Shown here piece after piece: positions 1 to 10,633 of a DNA stretch of 64,000 nt. How positions within the stretch are numbered: position 1 is the stretch's first letter; each line of letters begins with the position of its first letter. Under the pieces are notes generated by a model. That model was not told the origin of the DNA, made no database searches, and was given only the letters and a program-made list of their open reading frames with translations. The translations under genes and the position numbers were made by a program. Source of the stretch: Manis javanica (Eukaryota; Chordata; Mammalia; Pholidota; Manidae); contig NC_133170.1 of NCBI RefSeq assembly GCF_040802235.1, positions 48,617,501-48,681,500 of the forward strand, written 5' to 3'.

Positions 1-332
1 TAGGAGATGATAATATCACTATATGTCACACATAAAACCAAACAATGCTTCATTCAAGTGCTGTGATTATTAAAACAATAATCATTTACTAAATATTATT
101 CTATAATAATCCCGTGGCTTGAATTCTCATTCTGTGACAATCCCTTATAAACATGGCTGTGTACTCAAATGAATCCTTGGAGAAGCTATAGACCTATTTC
201 AATAATGCTAATAATGATCAAAGTTTCTTTGAAATTATTTTTTTAATTGCTTTGTAGCAAGCATTTGTTTATTAAGGAAGGTGGCCAGTCTTCATCCTTG
301 GGATAGATTTGCTTCAAAAAGTATAATTTCTG
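1..332. other. No gene recognised
   Basis: AT-rich sequence left of the first L1 fragment. I see no family match or coding signal. Confidence 0.6.
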
Positions 333-1259
333 AACACACAATAAATGGAAAGATACTCTATGCTCATGAATCGCAAGAATTAATATTGTTAAAATGTCCA
401 TACTACCCAAAACAATCTACACATTCAGTGAAATTCTTGTCAAAATTAATTACAGTGGCATTTTTCACAGAAATAGAACAGTCCTAAAGTTTGCATGGAA
501 CCACAAAAGACACAAAACAGCCAAAGCAATCTTGAGAAAAAAGAACAAAGCTCTTGCTTTCTGGTTTTAAACTATATTACAAAGCTATGGTAATCAAAAC
601 AGTATGGTATTAGCATATAAAACAGACACAGGTCAATGAAAGAGAATAAAGGGCCCAGAAATAGACCATGCATATATGACCAATTAATGCACAACAAATG
701 AGCCAAGAGTATACAGTGGGGAAAGAATAATTTCTTCAATAAATGGTGCTGGGAAAACTGGACAACCGTATGTAAAGGAATGAAACTGGACCACTTTCTT
801 ATACCATATGCAAAAATTAACTCAAAATGGATTAAGGACTTGAATATACTTGAAACCATAATACCCTTAGAAGAAAACAAGCAGTAAGCTCCTTGACATC
901 AGTGTTGGCAATGATTTTTTTTGGATCTGATACAAAATGAAAGACAACAAAAACAAAAATCAAAAAGTGGGACTATATCAAACTGAAAAGCTTCACAACA
1001 AGGAAAATCTACAAAATGCAAATGCAATTTACTGAATGAAAGAAAAATTTGCAAATCATGTATCTGATAAGGGCTTAATAACCAAAATATATAAAGAATG
1101 CATACAACTCAAAAACAAAACAAAAAATCCAATTAAAATATGGGCAGAGGATCTGAATAGACATTTTTCCAAACAAGACATACAGAAAGACAACAGGTTT
1201 ATGAAAACATGCTGAACATCACTAATCATCAGGAAAATGCAAATCAAAACCACATTGAG
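333..1259 (+). mobile_element. Old 5'-truncated L1, left part (ORF2 C-terminal half)
   Basis: The sequence reads as decayed L1 ORF2 on the + strand: polymerase-distal and C-terminal segments such as the stretch around 390-560 (CCATACTACCC-AAAACAATCT, then CATGGAACCACAAAAGA). Frames are broken throughout. It stops at 1259, where a younger L1 begins, and resumes at 11170 in register, so the two parts are one element split by insertion. Confidence 0.85.
1246..1259 (+). repeat. Left target-site duplication of the full-length L1
   Basis: AAAACCACATTGAG, matched at 11156-11169 by AAAAACACATTGAG (13 of 14). The last nine bases are identical. The A tail of the L1 runs into the right copy, so its true left edge is ambiguous. 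Confidence 0.75.
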
Positions 1260-1271
1260 GACTTCAATTCT

Positions 1272-1283
1272 CAAGATGGTGGC
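1272..1283 (+). promoter_or_regulatory. YY1-like site at the start of the L1 5'UTR
   Basis: CAAGATGGTGGC lies at +13 of the L1. Human L1 carries a YY1 site (AAGATGGC core) at about the same distance from its start, where it helps set transcription initiation. Function in this copy is inferred. Confidence 0.6.
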
Positions 1284-1929
1284 ATGAGGAGGATGACAGA
1301 AATCTCCTCCCAAAACCATATATATATTGAAAATACAGCAAATACAACTATTCCTAAAAGAGTGACCAGAAGATACAGTACACCAGCCAGGCTACATCTA
1401 CATCTGCAAAAACTCAACATCTCACAGAAAAAGGGTAAGATACAAAGCCGTGACCCAGCGGGACCTGAGCACTCCCCCCACAGAAGCTCACCGGCTGGAG
1501 GAAAAGAATCAGAGTGGGGAGGGAGTAGAAGCACAGGACTGCTAAATAACCAGCCCTACTAATCTGCACCAGGAGCACAGATACACATTGCATGGTGTAC
1601 TGGATATTACAGAAATGGAAAAGTAAAATCTGAGACTGAGACTGCAGACAGGTTCCCACAGCCAGCAGCCCTGGGACAAAAGAAAAGCAAGCGCTTTAAC
1701 AGTCTTAAAGGGACAAGGATTTAACAGGTAGACAGAATCATCCTGGCACATTCAGCCCAGAATGCTGGGAATTTTAAGGAACTTCAGGCACCCTAAACTC
1801 CTGGGTGGCAATGCAGCTACGAAGCCCCTCATGGCAACAAGCAGCCTGCTGTTCATTCTCCACTTCTGGCACTGCAAGCAAACTGGATGACCAGCTATTG
1901 CTGCAGAACAACTGGGGAGCAGCCCCGCC

Positions 1930-2425
1930 CACAGCAACTACACAGAGGTTTCTCCCTGTGCACTGGCTAACCCACCCAGACCCAGAGGCGGCCCCCTGCA
2001 TAAAGTTGATGGGCACAGACAGCAGAGACTGGCACAGAGTCCAGAAGTCACAAAGGGACTTTGTTCTTGTGACTAACACACACTGCTCACCTGCAACCAT
2101 CGCCAGTGCCCTAGGCCATCCCGAGGGCCCCCACACCCACAGAGCTCAGGGGATTAACTCAGAGGCTGCCCCTTATGCATGCTTTACTGGCACAGAGAGA
2201 GGAGATGGGTGCAGAGTCCAGGAGGCACAAAGAGGCTCTGTGAACATGTGTGGCTGGCCAGCAACATCCACCAGTTTCCTAGGCCATTCCAATGGCCACC
2301 CCACCCTTGGCAGCTCAGGGAATTAACCCAGAGGCTTCTCCCTGTGTGCTGTTGACTGGCACAGGCAGCAGAGATGAGCAAGGCAACCAGCAAGCAGGAA
2401 GGGATTTTGTTCTCCCAGCTGACAC
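1930..2425 (+). repeat. Diverged tandem monomers in the L1 5'UTR
   Basis: The block starting near CAGAGGC recurs at 1983, 2160 and 2329, a period of about 170-177 bp. Each unit also carries a TGGCACAG-type phrase, and the first two carry CCTAGGCCAT. The units are heavily diverged from one another. GC content is higher than in the surroundings. Confidence 0.65.
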
Positions 2426-3306
2426 ATGTGCCATTTGCTGGCAATGACTACCATCACCATGAAAAGGCAGAAGAGCCTTCTTCACTCCCAAATCCCTCAA
2501 ACACCAGAGAAAGGGCCTAGTGAGACTGAAATCACCAATATTCCTGAAAAAGAATTCAAAGTAAAAGTCATAAGCATACTGATGGAGCTACAGAGAAATA
2601 AGCAAGAGCTAAGGGATGAACTCCGGAGGGACATAACAGAAATGAATCAAACAATGGAAGGATTTAAGAGCAGAGTGGATGAGGTGGAAGAGACTGTTAA
2701 TGGAATAGAAATCAGAGAACAGGAATACAGAGAAGCTGAGGCAGAGAGAGAAAAAAGGGTCTCTAGGAATGAAAGAACATTAAGAGAACTGTGTGACCAA
2801 TCCAAACAGAACAAAATTCACATTATAGGAGTACCAGAATAAGAACAGAGAGAGAAAGGAATAGGAAGTGCTTTTGAAGAAATAATTGCTGAAAACTTCC
2901 CCAATCTGGGGAAGGAAATAGTCTCTCAGGCCATGGAAGTCCACAGATCTCACAACACAAGGGACACAAGGAGGACAACACCAAGACACATAATAATTAA
3001 AATGGCAAAGATCAAAGACAAGGAGAGAGTATTAAAGGCAGCGGGAGAGAGAAAAAAGATCACCTACAAGGAAAACCCATTAGGCTATCATCAGAATTCT
3101 CAGTAGATACCTTGCAGGCCAGAAGGGGATGACATGATGTATTCATTGCAATGAAACAGAAGGGCCTTGAACCAAGAATTCTGTATCCAGCAAGATTATC
3201 ATTTATATTTGAACGAGGGATTAAACAATTCCCAGATAAGCAAAAGTTGAGGGAATTTATCTTCCACAGACCATTTCTACAGTGTATTTTAAATGGGGTG
3301 CTCTAG
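2426..3306 (+). pseudogene. L1 ORF1 pseudogene (RNA-binding ORF1p)
   Basis: ORF1p is the L1 RNA chaperone that forms the retrotransposition particle. The readable part from 2426 to 2842 has a charged, coiled-coil-like stretch (residues about 45-125, rich in E, K, R and L) and then the start of the RRM-like region (KIHIIGVPE). A TAA at 2840-2842 breaks it. The frame then continues (GIGSAFEEIIAENFPNL) to a frameshift near 3085. The C-terminal domain follows in another frame (LEPRILYPARLSF, FPDKQKLREF), with a further TGA near 3130. It cannot make ORF1p. Confidence 0.85.
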
Positions 3307-3616
3307 ATAGAAGTGCTCCTAAGGCTAAATAGATGTTACCAGAGAAAATAGAACCACAGCAAAGGAAGTAGACTTACCAAATACTAACTACATGGAAAAT
3401 AAAATTAGCTATCCACAAAATCAGTCAAGGGAAACACAAAGCATACAGAATAAAACACCTAACATATAAAGAGTGGAGAAGGAAGAATAAGAAGGAAGAG
3501 AAATAAAGAATTATCACACTGTGTTTATAATAGCATAATAAGTGAGTTAAGTTAGACCATTAGATAGTAAAGAAGCTAACCTTGAACCTTTAGTAACAAC
3601 GAATTCAAAGCCTGCA
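3307..3616 (+). other. L1 inter-ORF spacer
   Basis: About 310 bp of A-rich L1 sequence between the end of ORF1 and the ORF2 start, with no coding signal of its own. Confidence 0.7.
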
Positions 3617-5739
3617 ATGGCAATAAGTACATATCTTTCAATAATCACCCTAAATGTAAATGGACTGAATGCACCAATCAAAAGACACAGAGTAATAGAA
3701 TGGATAAAAAAGCAAGACTCATCTATATGCTGCCTACAACAGACTCACCTCAAACCCAAAGACATACACAGACTAAAAGTGAAGGGATGGAAAAAGATAT
3801 TTCATGCAAACAACAGGAAGAAAAAAGCAGGTGTTGCAGTACTTGTATAAGACAAAATAGACTTCAAAACAAAGAAAGTAACAAGAGACAAAGAAGGACA
3901 TTACATAATGATAAAGGGGTCAGTCCAACAAGAGAATATAACCATTATAAGTATATATGTACCCAACACAGGAGCACTTACATATGTGAAACAAATACTA
4001 ACAGAATTAAAGGAGGAAATAGAATGCAATGCATTCATTTTAGGAGACTTCAACACACCACTCACTCCAAAAGACAGATCAACCAGATAGAAAATAAGTA
4101 AGGACACACAGGCACTGAACAACACACTGGAAGAGATAGACCCAACTGACATCTACAGAACTCTACACCCAAAAGCAGCAGGATACACATTCTTCTCAAG
4201 TGCACATGGAACATTTTACAGAATAGACCATATACTAGGCCACAAAAAGAGCCTCAGTAAATTCAAAAATATTGACAATTCTAGAAACCAACTTCTCAGA
4301 TCACAAAGGTATAAAACCAGAAATAAATTGTACAAAGAAAACAAACATGCTCACAAGCACATGGAGGCTTAACAACATGCTCCTAAATAATCGATGGATC
4401 AATGACCAAATTAAAATAGAAATCAAGCAATATATGGAGACAAATGAAAACAACAACACAACATGCCAGTTTCTGTGGGACACAGTGAAGACAATTCTAA
4501 GAGGAAAGTACATAGCAATCCAGGCCTATTTAAAGAAGGAAGAACAATCCCAATGAATAGTCTAAATTCATAATTATTGAAACTGGAAAAAGAACATATG
4601 AGGCCCAAAGTCAGCAGAAGGAGGTACATAATAAAGATCAGAGAAGAAATAAATGAAATTGAGAATAATAAAACAATAGAAAAAAATTAATGAAACCAAG
4701 AGCTGGGTCTTTGAGAAAATAAACAAAATAGATAAATCCCTAGCCAGACGTAATAAGAGAAAAAGAGAATCTCCACACATAAAAAGAATCAGAAATAAGA
4801 AAGGAAAAATCACAATGGACACCACAGAAATATAAAGAATTATTAGAGAATACTGTGAAAATCTATATGATAAGCTGGAAAACCTAGAAGAAATGGACAA
4901 CTTCGTAGAAAAATACAACCTTCCAACACTGACCAAGGAAGAAACAGAAAATCTAAACAGAACAATTACCAGCAAAGAAATTGAATCAGTAATCAAAAAA
5001 TTACCCAAGAGCAAACCTCCTGGGCCAGAAGGATTTACCATGGAGTTTTGTCAGACATACAGAGAAGACATAATACACATTCTCCTTGAAGTTTTCCAAA
5101 AAATAGAAGATGAGGAAATACTTCCAAACTCATTCTATGAAGCCAGTATCACTCTAATACTAAAACCAGGCAAAGACACTACAAAAAAAGAAAACTACAG
5201 ACCAATATCACTTATGAGCATAGATGCAAAAATACTCAAAATATTAGCAAACCGAATTCAAAAATACATCAAGAGGATCATACACCATGATCAAGTGGGA
5301 TTCATCCCAGGGATGCAAGGATGGTACAACACTTGAAAATCCATCAACATCATCCACCACATCAACAAAGAAGAACAAAAACCATATGATCATCCCCATA
5401 GATGCTGAAAAACCATTTGACAAAATTCAACATCCATTCATGATAAAAACTCTCAACAAAATGAGTGTAGAGGGCAAGTACCTCAACATAATAAAGGCCA
5501 TATATGACAAACCCACAGCCAACATCATACTTAAAAGTAAGAAGCTGAAAGCTTTTCCCCTAAGATTGGGAACAAGACAAGGATGCCCATTCTCCCCACT
5601 TTTATTCAACATAGTACTGGAAATCCTAGCCACAGCAATCAGACAACACAAAGAAACAAAAGGCATCCAGTTTGGCAAGGAAGAAGTTAAACTGTCCCTG
5701 TTTGCAGATGACATGATATTGTACATAAAAAACCCCTAA
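3617..5739 (+). pseudogene. L1 ORF2 pseudogene, endonuclease and reverse-transcriptase part
   Basis: ORF2p nicks DNA and reverse transcribes L1 RNA. From 3617 the endonuclease N-terminus is clear (ITLNVNGLNAPIKRHR), but the catalytic Glu of the family motif QETH is Gln here (CCLQQTHL). A TAA at 3848-3850 and a TAG near 4088 interrupt it, and frameshifts follow. RT blocks are readable at 4893-5336 ([18 protein letters not shown]) and 5287-5739 ([17 protein letters not shown], then [12 protein letters not shown]). The catalytic FADDM is intact at 5701-5715. The reading stops at 5739, just where a second L1 is inserted. Confidence 0.88.
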
Positions 5740-5752
5740 AGAATCCACTCCA
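5738..5752 (+). repeat. Left target-site duplication of the nested L1
   Basis: AAAGAATCCACTCCA, a perfect 15-bp match to 7125-7139. Confidence 0.92.
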
Positions 5753-7124
5753 ATGGTGCTGGCAAAACTGGACAGCTACATGTAAGAGAATGACACTGGA
5801 TCACTGTCTAACCCCATACACAAAAGTAAATTTGAAATGGATCAAAGACTTGAATGTAAGTCATGAAACCATAAAACGCTTAAAAAAAACATAGGCAAAA
5901 ATCTCTTAGACATACACATGAGTGACCTCTTCTTGAACATATCTCCCTGGGCAAGGGAAACAAATGCAAAAATTAACAAATGGGACTATATCAAGCTGAA
6001 AAGCTTCTGTACAGCAAAGGACACCATCAATAGAACAAAAAGGTATCCTACAGTATGGGAGACTATATTTGAAAATGACAGATCCAATAAAGGGTTGACA
6101 TCTAAAATATATAAAGAGCTCACACACCTCAACAAGCAAAAACCAAATAATCCAATTAAAAAATGGGCAGAGGAGCTGAATAGACAGTTCTCTAAAGAAG
6201 AAATTCAGATGGCCAACAGACACATGAAAACATGCTCCACATCACTTGTCATCAGAGAAATGCAAATTAAAACCACAATGAGATATCAGCTCACACCAGT
6301 AAGGATGGCCACCATCCAAAAGACAAACAACAACAAATGTTGGCGAGGTTGTAGAGAAAGGGGAACCCTCCTACACTGCTGGTGGGAATGTAAATTAGTT
6401 CAACCATTGTGGAAAGCAGTATGGAGGTCCCTCAAAATGCTCAAAATACAAATACCATTTGACCCAGGAATTCCACTTCTAGGAATTTACCCTAAGAATG
6501 CAGCACTCCAGTTTGAAAAAGACAGATGCACCCCTATGTTTATCGCAGCACTATTTACAATAGCCAAGATATGGAAGCAACCTAAATGTCCATCAGTAAA
6601 TGAATGGATAAAGAAGATGTGGTACATATACACAATGGAATATTACTCAGCCGTAAGAAAAAAACAAATCCTACCATTCACAACAACATGGATGAAGCTA
6701 GAGGGTATTATGCTCAGTGAAATAAGCCAGGCGGAGAAAGACAAGTACCAAATGATTTCACTCATATGTGGAGTATAAGAACAAAAGAAAACTGAAGGAA
6801 CAAAACAGCAGCAGAAGCACAGAACCCAAGAATGGACTATAGTTACCAAAGGGAAATGGACTGGGGAGGATGGGTGGGAAGGGAGGGATAAGGGCAGGAA
6901 GAAAAGAAAGGGGGCATTACGATTAGCATGTATAGTGTTGGGGGGGCACAGGGAGGGCTGTGCAACACAGAGAAGGCAAGTAGTGATTTTACAGCATCTT
7001 ACTATCTTGATGGACAGTGACTGTGAACAGGTATGTGGGGGGACTTGGTGAAGGGGGGAGCCTAGTAAACATAATATCCTTCATGTAATTGTAGATTAAT
7101 GATACTGAAATAAAAAAAAAAGAA
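5753..7124 (+). mobile_element. Nested 5'-truncated L1 inserted in the ORF2 of the host L1
   Basis: About 1.37 kb covering the ORF2 C-terminus, a 3'UTR with a G-rich tract (about 6839-7070), an AATAAA at 7109-7114 and a poly(A) run from 7112. Its 5' end (ATGGTGCTGGCAAAACTG) aligns to host L1 position 7793 on. The 15-bp TSD confirms insertion by target-primed reverse transcription. Confidence 0.93.
5918..6778 (+). pseudogene. ORF2 C-terminal 286 codons of the nested L1
   Basis: An uninterrupted frame encodes the ORF2p C-terminal region, from [10 protein letters not shown] through [10 protein letters not shown], the cysteine-bearing part ([19 protein letters not shown]) and [15 protein letters not shown] to the end LICGV. 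The endonuclease and RT are absent because of 5' truncation, so it is non-autonomous. The clean frame suggests a younger source than the host L1, whose same region has stops. Confidence 0.85.
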
Positions 7125-7139
7125 AAAGAATCCACTCCA
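7125..7139 (+). repeat. Right target-site duplication of the nested L1
   Basis: Perfect 15-bp copy of 5738-5752, directly after the nested poly(A). Host ORF2 resumes in register (AACTACTAGATCTAATATC). A third copy at 9142-9156 comes from the tandem duplication. Confidence 0.92.
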
Positions 7140-8616
7140 AAACTACTAGATCTAATATCTGAATTCAGCCAAGTTGTAGGATACAAAATTAATACACAGA
7201 AATCTGTGGCATTCCTACACACTAACAATGAACTAGCAGAGAGAGAAATCAGGAAAACAATTCCATTCACAATTGCATCAAAAAAGAATAAAATACCTAG
7301 GAATAAACCTAACCAAGGAAGTGAAAGACCTATACTCTGAAAACTACAAGACACTCTTTAAGAGAAATTAAAGAGGACACTAACAAATGGAAACTCATTG
7401 CATGCTCTTGGCTAGAAGAAACAATATTGTCAAAATGGCCATCCTGCCCAAAGCAATCTACAGATTCAATGCAATCCCTATCAAATTACCAACAGCATTC
7501 TTCAACAAACTGGAACAAATAATTCTAAAATTCATATGGAACCACAAAAGACCCCAAATAGCCAAAGCAATCCTGAGAAGGAAGAATAAAGCTGGGGGAA
7601 TTTTGCTTCCCAACTTCAAGCTCTACTGCAAAGCCACAGTAATCAAGACAATTTGGTACTGGCACAAGAACAGACCCATAGACAAGTGGAACAGAATAGA
7701 GAGTTCAGATATTAACCCAAGCATATATGGTCAATTAATATATGATAAAGGAGCCATGGATATACAATGGGGAAAAGACAGCCTCTTCAACAGATGGTGC
7801 TGGCAAAACTGAACAGCTACATGTAAGAGAATGAAACTGGACCATTGTCTAACCCCATACACAAAAGTAAATTCAAAATGGATCAAAGACCTGAATGTAA
7901 GTCATGAAACCATAAAACTCTTAGAAAAAAACATAGGCAAAAATCTCTTGGACATAAACATTAGCAACTTCTTCATGAATATATCTCCCTGGGCAAGGGG
8001 AACAAAAGCAAAAATGAACAAGTGGGACTATATGAAGCTGAAAAGCTTCTGTACAGGAAAGGACACCATCAATAGAACAAAAAGTCATCCTACCATATGG
8101 GAGAATATATTCATAAATGACATATCCTATAAAGGGTTGACATCCAAAATACATAAAGAGCCCATGTACCTCAACAAACAAAAAGCAAATAATCCAATTA
8201 AAAAATGGGCAGAGGAGCTAAACAGACACTTCTCCAAAGAAGAAATTCGGATGACCAACAGGCACATGAAAAGATCCTCCACATCTCTAATCATCAGGGA
8301 AATGCAAATTAAAACCACATTAAGATATCATCTCAGACCAAAGACAAATAACAAATGTTGGTGAGGATGTGGAGAAAGGGGACCCTCCTACACTGCTGAT
8401 GGGAATGTAAATTAGTTCAACCATTGTGGAAAGCAGTATGGAGGTTCCTCCAAAAACTCAAAATAGAAATACGATTTGACCCAGGAATTCCACTCGTAGG
8501 AATTTACCCTAAGAATGCAGGAGCCCAGTTTGAAAAAAGCATATGAACCCCTATGTTTATCATAGCACTATTTACAATAGCCAAGAAATGGAAGCAACCT
8601 AAGTGTCCATCAGTAG
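7140..8616 (+). pseudogene. Host L1 ORF2, C-terminal part (duplication copy 1)
   Basis: Continues host ORF2 after the nested L1. Readable frames are 7387-7812 ([32 protein letters not shown]) and 7831-8364 ([16 protein letters not shown]). They are in the same frame, split by a TGA at 7810-7812 where the nested L1 has TGG. A second TGA at 8362-8364 replaces the CGA of the nested copy. A frameshift precedes 7387. Confidence 0.85.
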
Positions 8617-8645
8617 ATGAATGGATAAAGAAGATGTGGTACATA

Positions 8646-9141
8646 TACACAATGGAATATTACTCAGCCGTAAGAAAAAAACAAATCCTACCATTCACAA
8701 CAACATGGATGAAGCTAGAGGGTATTATGCTCAGTGAAATAAGCCAGGCGGAGAAAGACAAGTACCAAATGATTTCACTCATATGTGGAGTATAAGAACA
8801 AAAGAAAACTGAAGGAACAAAACAGCAGCAGAAGCACAGAACCCAAGAATGGACTATAGTTACCAAAGGGAAATGGACTGGGGAGGATGGGTGGGAAGGG
8901 AGGGATAAGGGCAGGAAGAAAAGAAAGGGGGCATTACGATTAGCATGTATAGTGTTGGGGGGGCACAGGGAGGGCTGTGCAACACAGAGAAGGCAAGTAG
9001 TGATTTTACAGCATCTTACTATCTTGATGGACAGTGACTGTGAACAGGTATGTGGGGGGACTTGGTGAAGGGGGGAGCCTAGTAAACATAATATCCTTCA
9101 TGTAATTGTAGATTAATGATACTGAAATAAAAAAAAAAGAA
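8646..9141 (+). mobile_element. Second copy of the nested L1 3' end (duplication product)
   Basis: Same as 6629-7124: the last ORF2 codons (ending LICGV at 8795), the 3'UTR and the A tail. It is not an independent insertion: it lacks its own 5' TSD and joins host sequence inside a region of homology. Confidence 0.9.
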
Positions 9142-9156
9142 AAAGAATCCACTCCA

Positions 9157-10633
9157 AAACTACTAGATCTAATATCTGAATTCAGCCAAGTTGTAGGATA
9201 CAAAATTAATACACAGAAATCTGTGGCATTCCTACACACTAACAATGAACTAGCAGAGAGAGAAATCAGGAAAACAATTCCATTCACAATTGCATCAAAA
9301 AAGAATAAAATACCTAGGAATAAACCTAACCAAGGAAGTGAAAGACCTATACTCTGAAAACTACAAGACACTCTTTAAGAGAAATTAAAGAGGACACTAA
9401 CAAATGGAAACTCATTGCATGCTCTTGGCTAGAAGAAACAATATTGTCAAAATGGCCATCCTGCCCAAAGCAATCTACAGATTCAATGCAATCCCTATCA
9501 AATTACCAACAGCATTCTTCAACAAACTGGAACAAATAATTCTAAAATTCATATGGAACCACAAAAGACCCCAAATAGCCAAAGCAATCCTGAGAAGGAA
9601 GAATAAAGCTGGGGGAATTTTGCTTCCCAACTTCAAGCTCTACTGCAAAGCCACAGTAATCAAGACAATTTGGTACTGGCACAAGAACAGACCCATAGAC
9701 AAGTGGAACAGAATAGAGAGTTCAGATATTAACCCAAGCATATATGGTCAATTAATATATGATAAAGGAGCCATGGATATACAATGGGGAAAAGACAGCC
9801 TCTTCAACAGATGGTGCTGGCAAAACTGAACAGCTACATGTAAGAGAATGAAACTGGACCATTGTCTAACCCCATACACAAAAGTAAATTCAAAATGGAT
9901 CAAAGACCTGAATGTAAGTCATGAAACCATAAAACTCTTAGAAAAAAACATAGGCAAAAATCTCTTGGACATAAACATTAGCAACTTCTTCATGAATATA
10001 TCTCCCTGGGCAAGGGGAACAAAAGCAAAAATGAACAAGTGGGACTATATGAAGCTGAAAAGCTTCTGTACAGGAAAGGACACCATCAATAGAACAAAAA
10101 GTCATCCTACCATATGGGAGAATATATTCATAAATGACATATCCTATAAAGGGTTGACATCCAAAATACATAAAGAGCCCATGTACCTCAACAAACAAAA
10201 AGCAAATAATCCAATTAAAAAATGGGCAGAGGAGCTAAACAGACACTTCTCCAAAGAAGAAATTCGGATGACCAACAGGCACATGAAAAGATCCTCCACA
10301 TCTCTAATCATCAGGGAAATGCAAATTAAAACCACATTAAGATATCATCTCAGACCAAAGACAAATAACAAATGTTGGTGAGGATGTGGAGAAAGGGGAC
10401 CCTCCTACACTGCTGATGGGAATGTAAATTAGTTCAACCATTGTGGAAAGCAGTATGGAGGTTCCTCCAAAAACTCAAAATAGAAATACGATTTGACCCA
10501 GGAATTCCACTCGTAGGAATTTACCCTAAGAATGCAGGAGCCCAGTTTGAAAAAAGCATATGAACCCCTATGTTTATCATAGCACTATTTACAATAGCCA
10601 AGAAATGGAAGCAACCTAAGTGTCCATCAGTAG
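9157..10633 (+). pseudogene. Host L1 ORF2, C-terminal part (duplication copy 2)
   Basis: Duplicate of 7140-8616 with the same two TGA stops (9827-9829 and 10379-10381). The frames at 9404-9829 and 9848-10381 encode proteins identical to copy 1. Confidence 0.85.

Larger units (their letters stand above)
6600..8616 (+). repeat. 2,017-bp tandem duplication, copy 1
   Basis: The unit contains the nested L1 3' end, its TSD, and the host L1 ORF2 3' part. It is matched base for base, as far as I can read, by 8617-10633. The constant offset of 2,017 rules out net indels. The junction lies in a 29-bp tract (8617-8645) where the nested and host L1s are identical, so the exact edge is ambiguous within it. 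Confidence 0.93.
8617..10633 (+). repeat. 2,017-bp tandem duplication, copy 2
   Basis: Second copy. It switches from host-type sequence (G at 8616) to nested-type sequence (T at 8646), as expected for unequal crossing-over between the two L1 3' ends. After the nested tail it returns to the host L1, which then runs to its own 3' end. Confidence 0.93.

Noticed and set aside
1209..2326. Open frames on both strands in the L1 5'UTR as novel proteins
   Set aside because: They arise from the GC-richer L1 5'UTR monomers, overlap each other on both strands and have no domain. They are explained by the repeat.
2426..2842. Functional ORF1p
   Set aside because: In-frame TAA at 2840-2842, a frameshift near 3085 and a TGA near 3130 make it a pseudogene.
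5918..6778. 286-codon open frame as a host gene
   Set aside because: It is the C-terminal part of L1 ORF2 within a 5'-truncated insertion bounded by a 15-bp TSD.
6989..7354. Minus-strand 121-residue frame (and its copy at 9006-9371)
   Set aside because: It is antisense to the L1 3'UTR and the junction with host ORF2. The second copy comes only from the tandem duplication.
6600..10633. Two or three independent L1 insertions
   Set aside because: The second nested end lacks its own left TSD and joins host L1 inside shared homology with a constant 2,017-bp offset. Duplication by unequal exchange explains it better.
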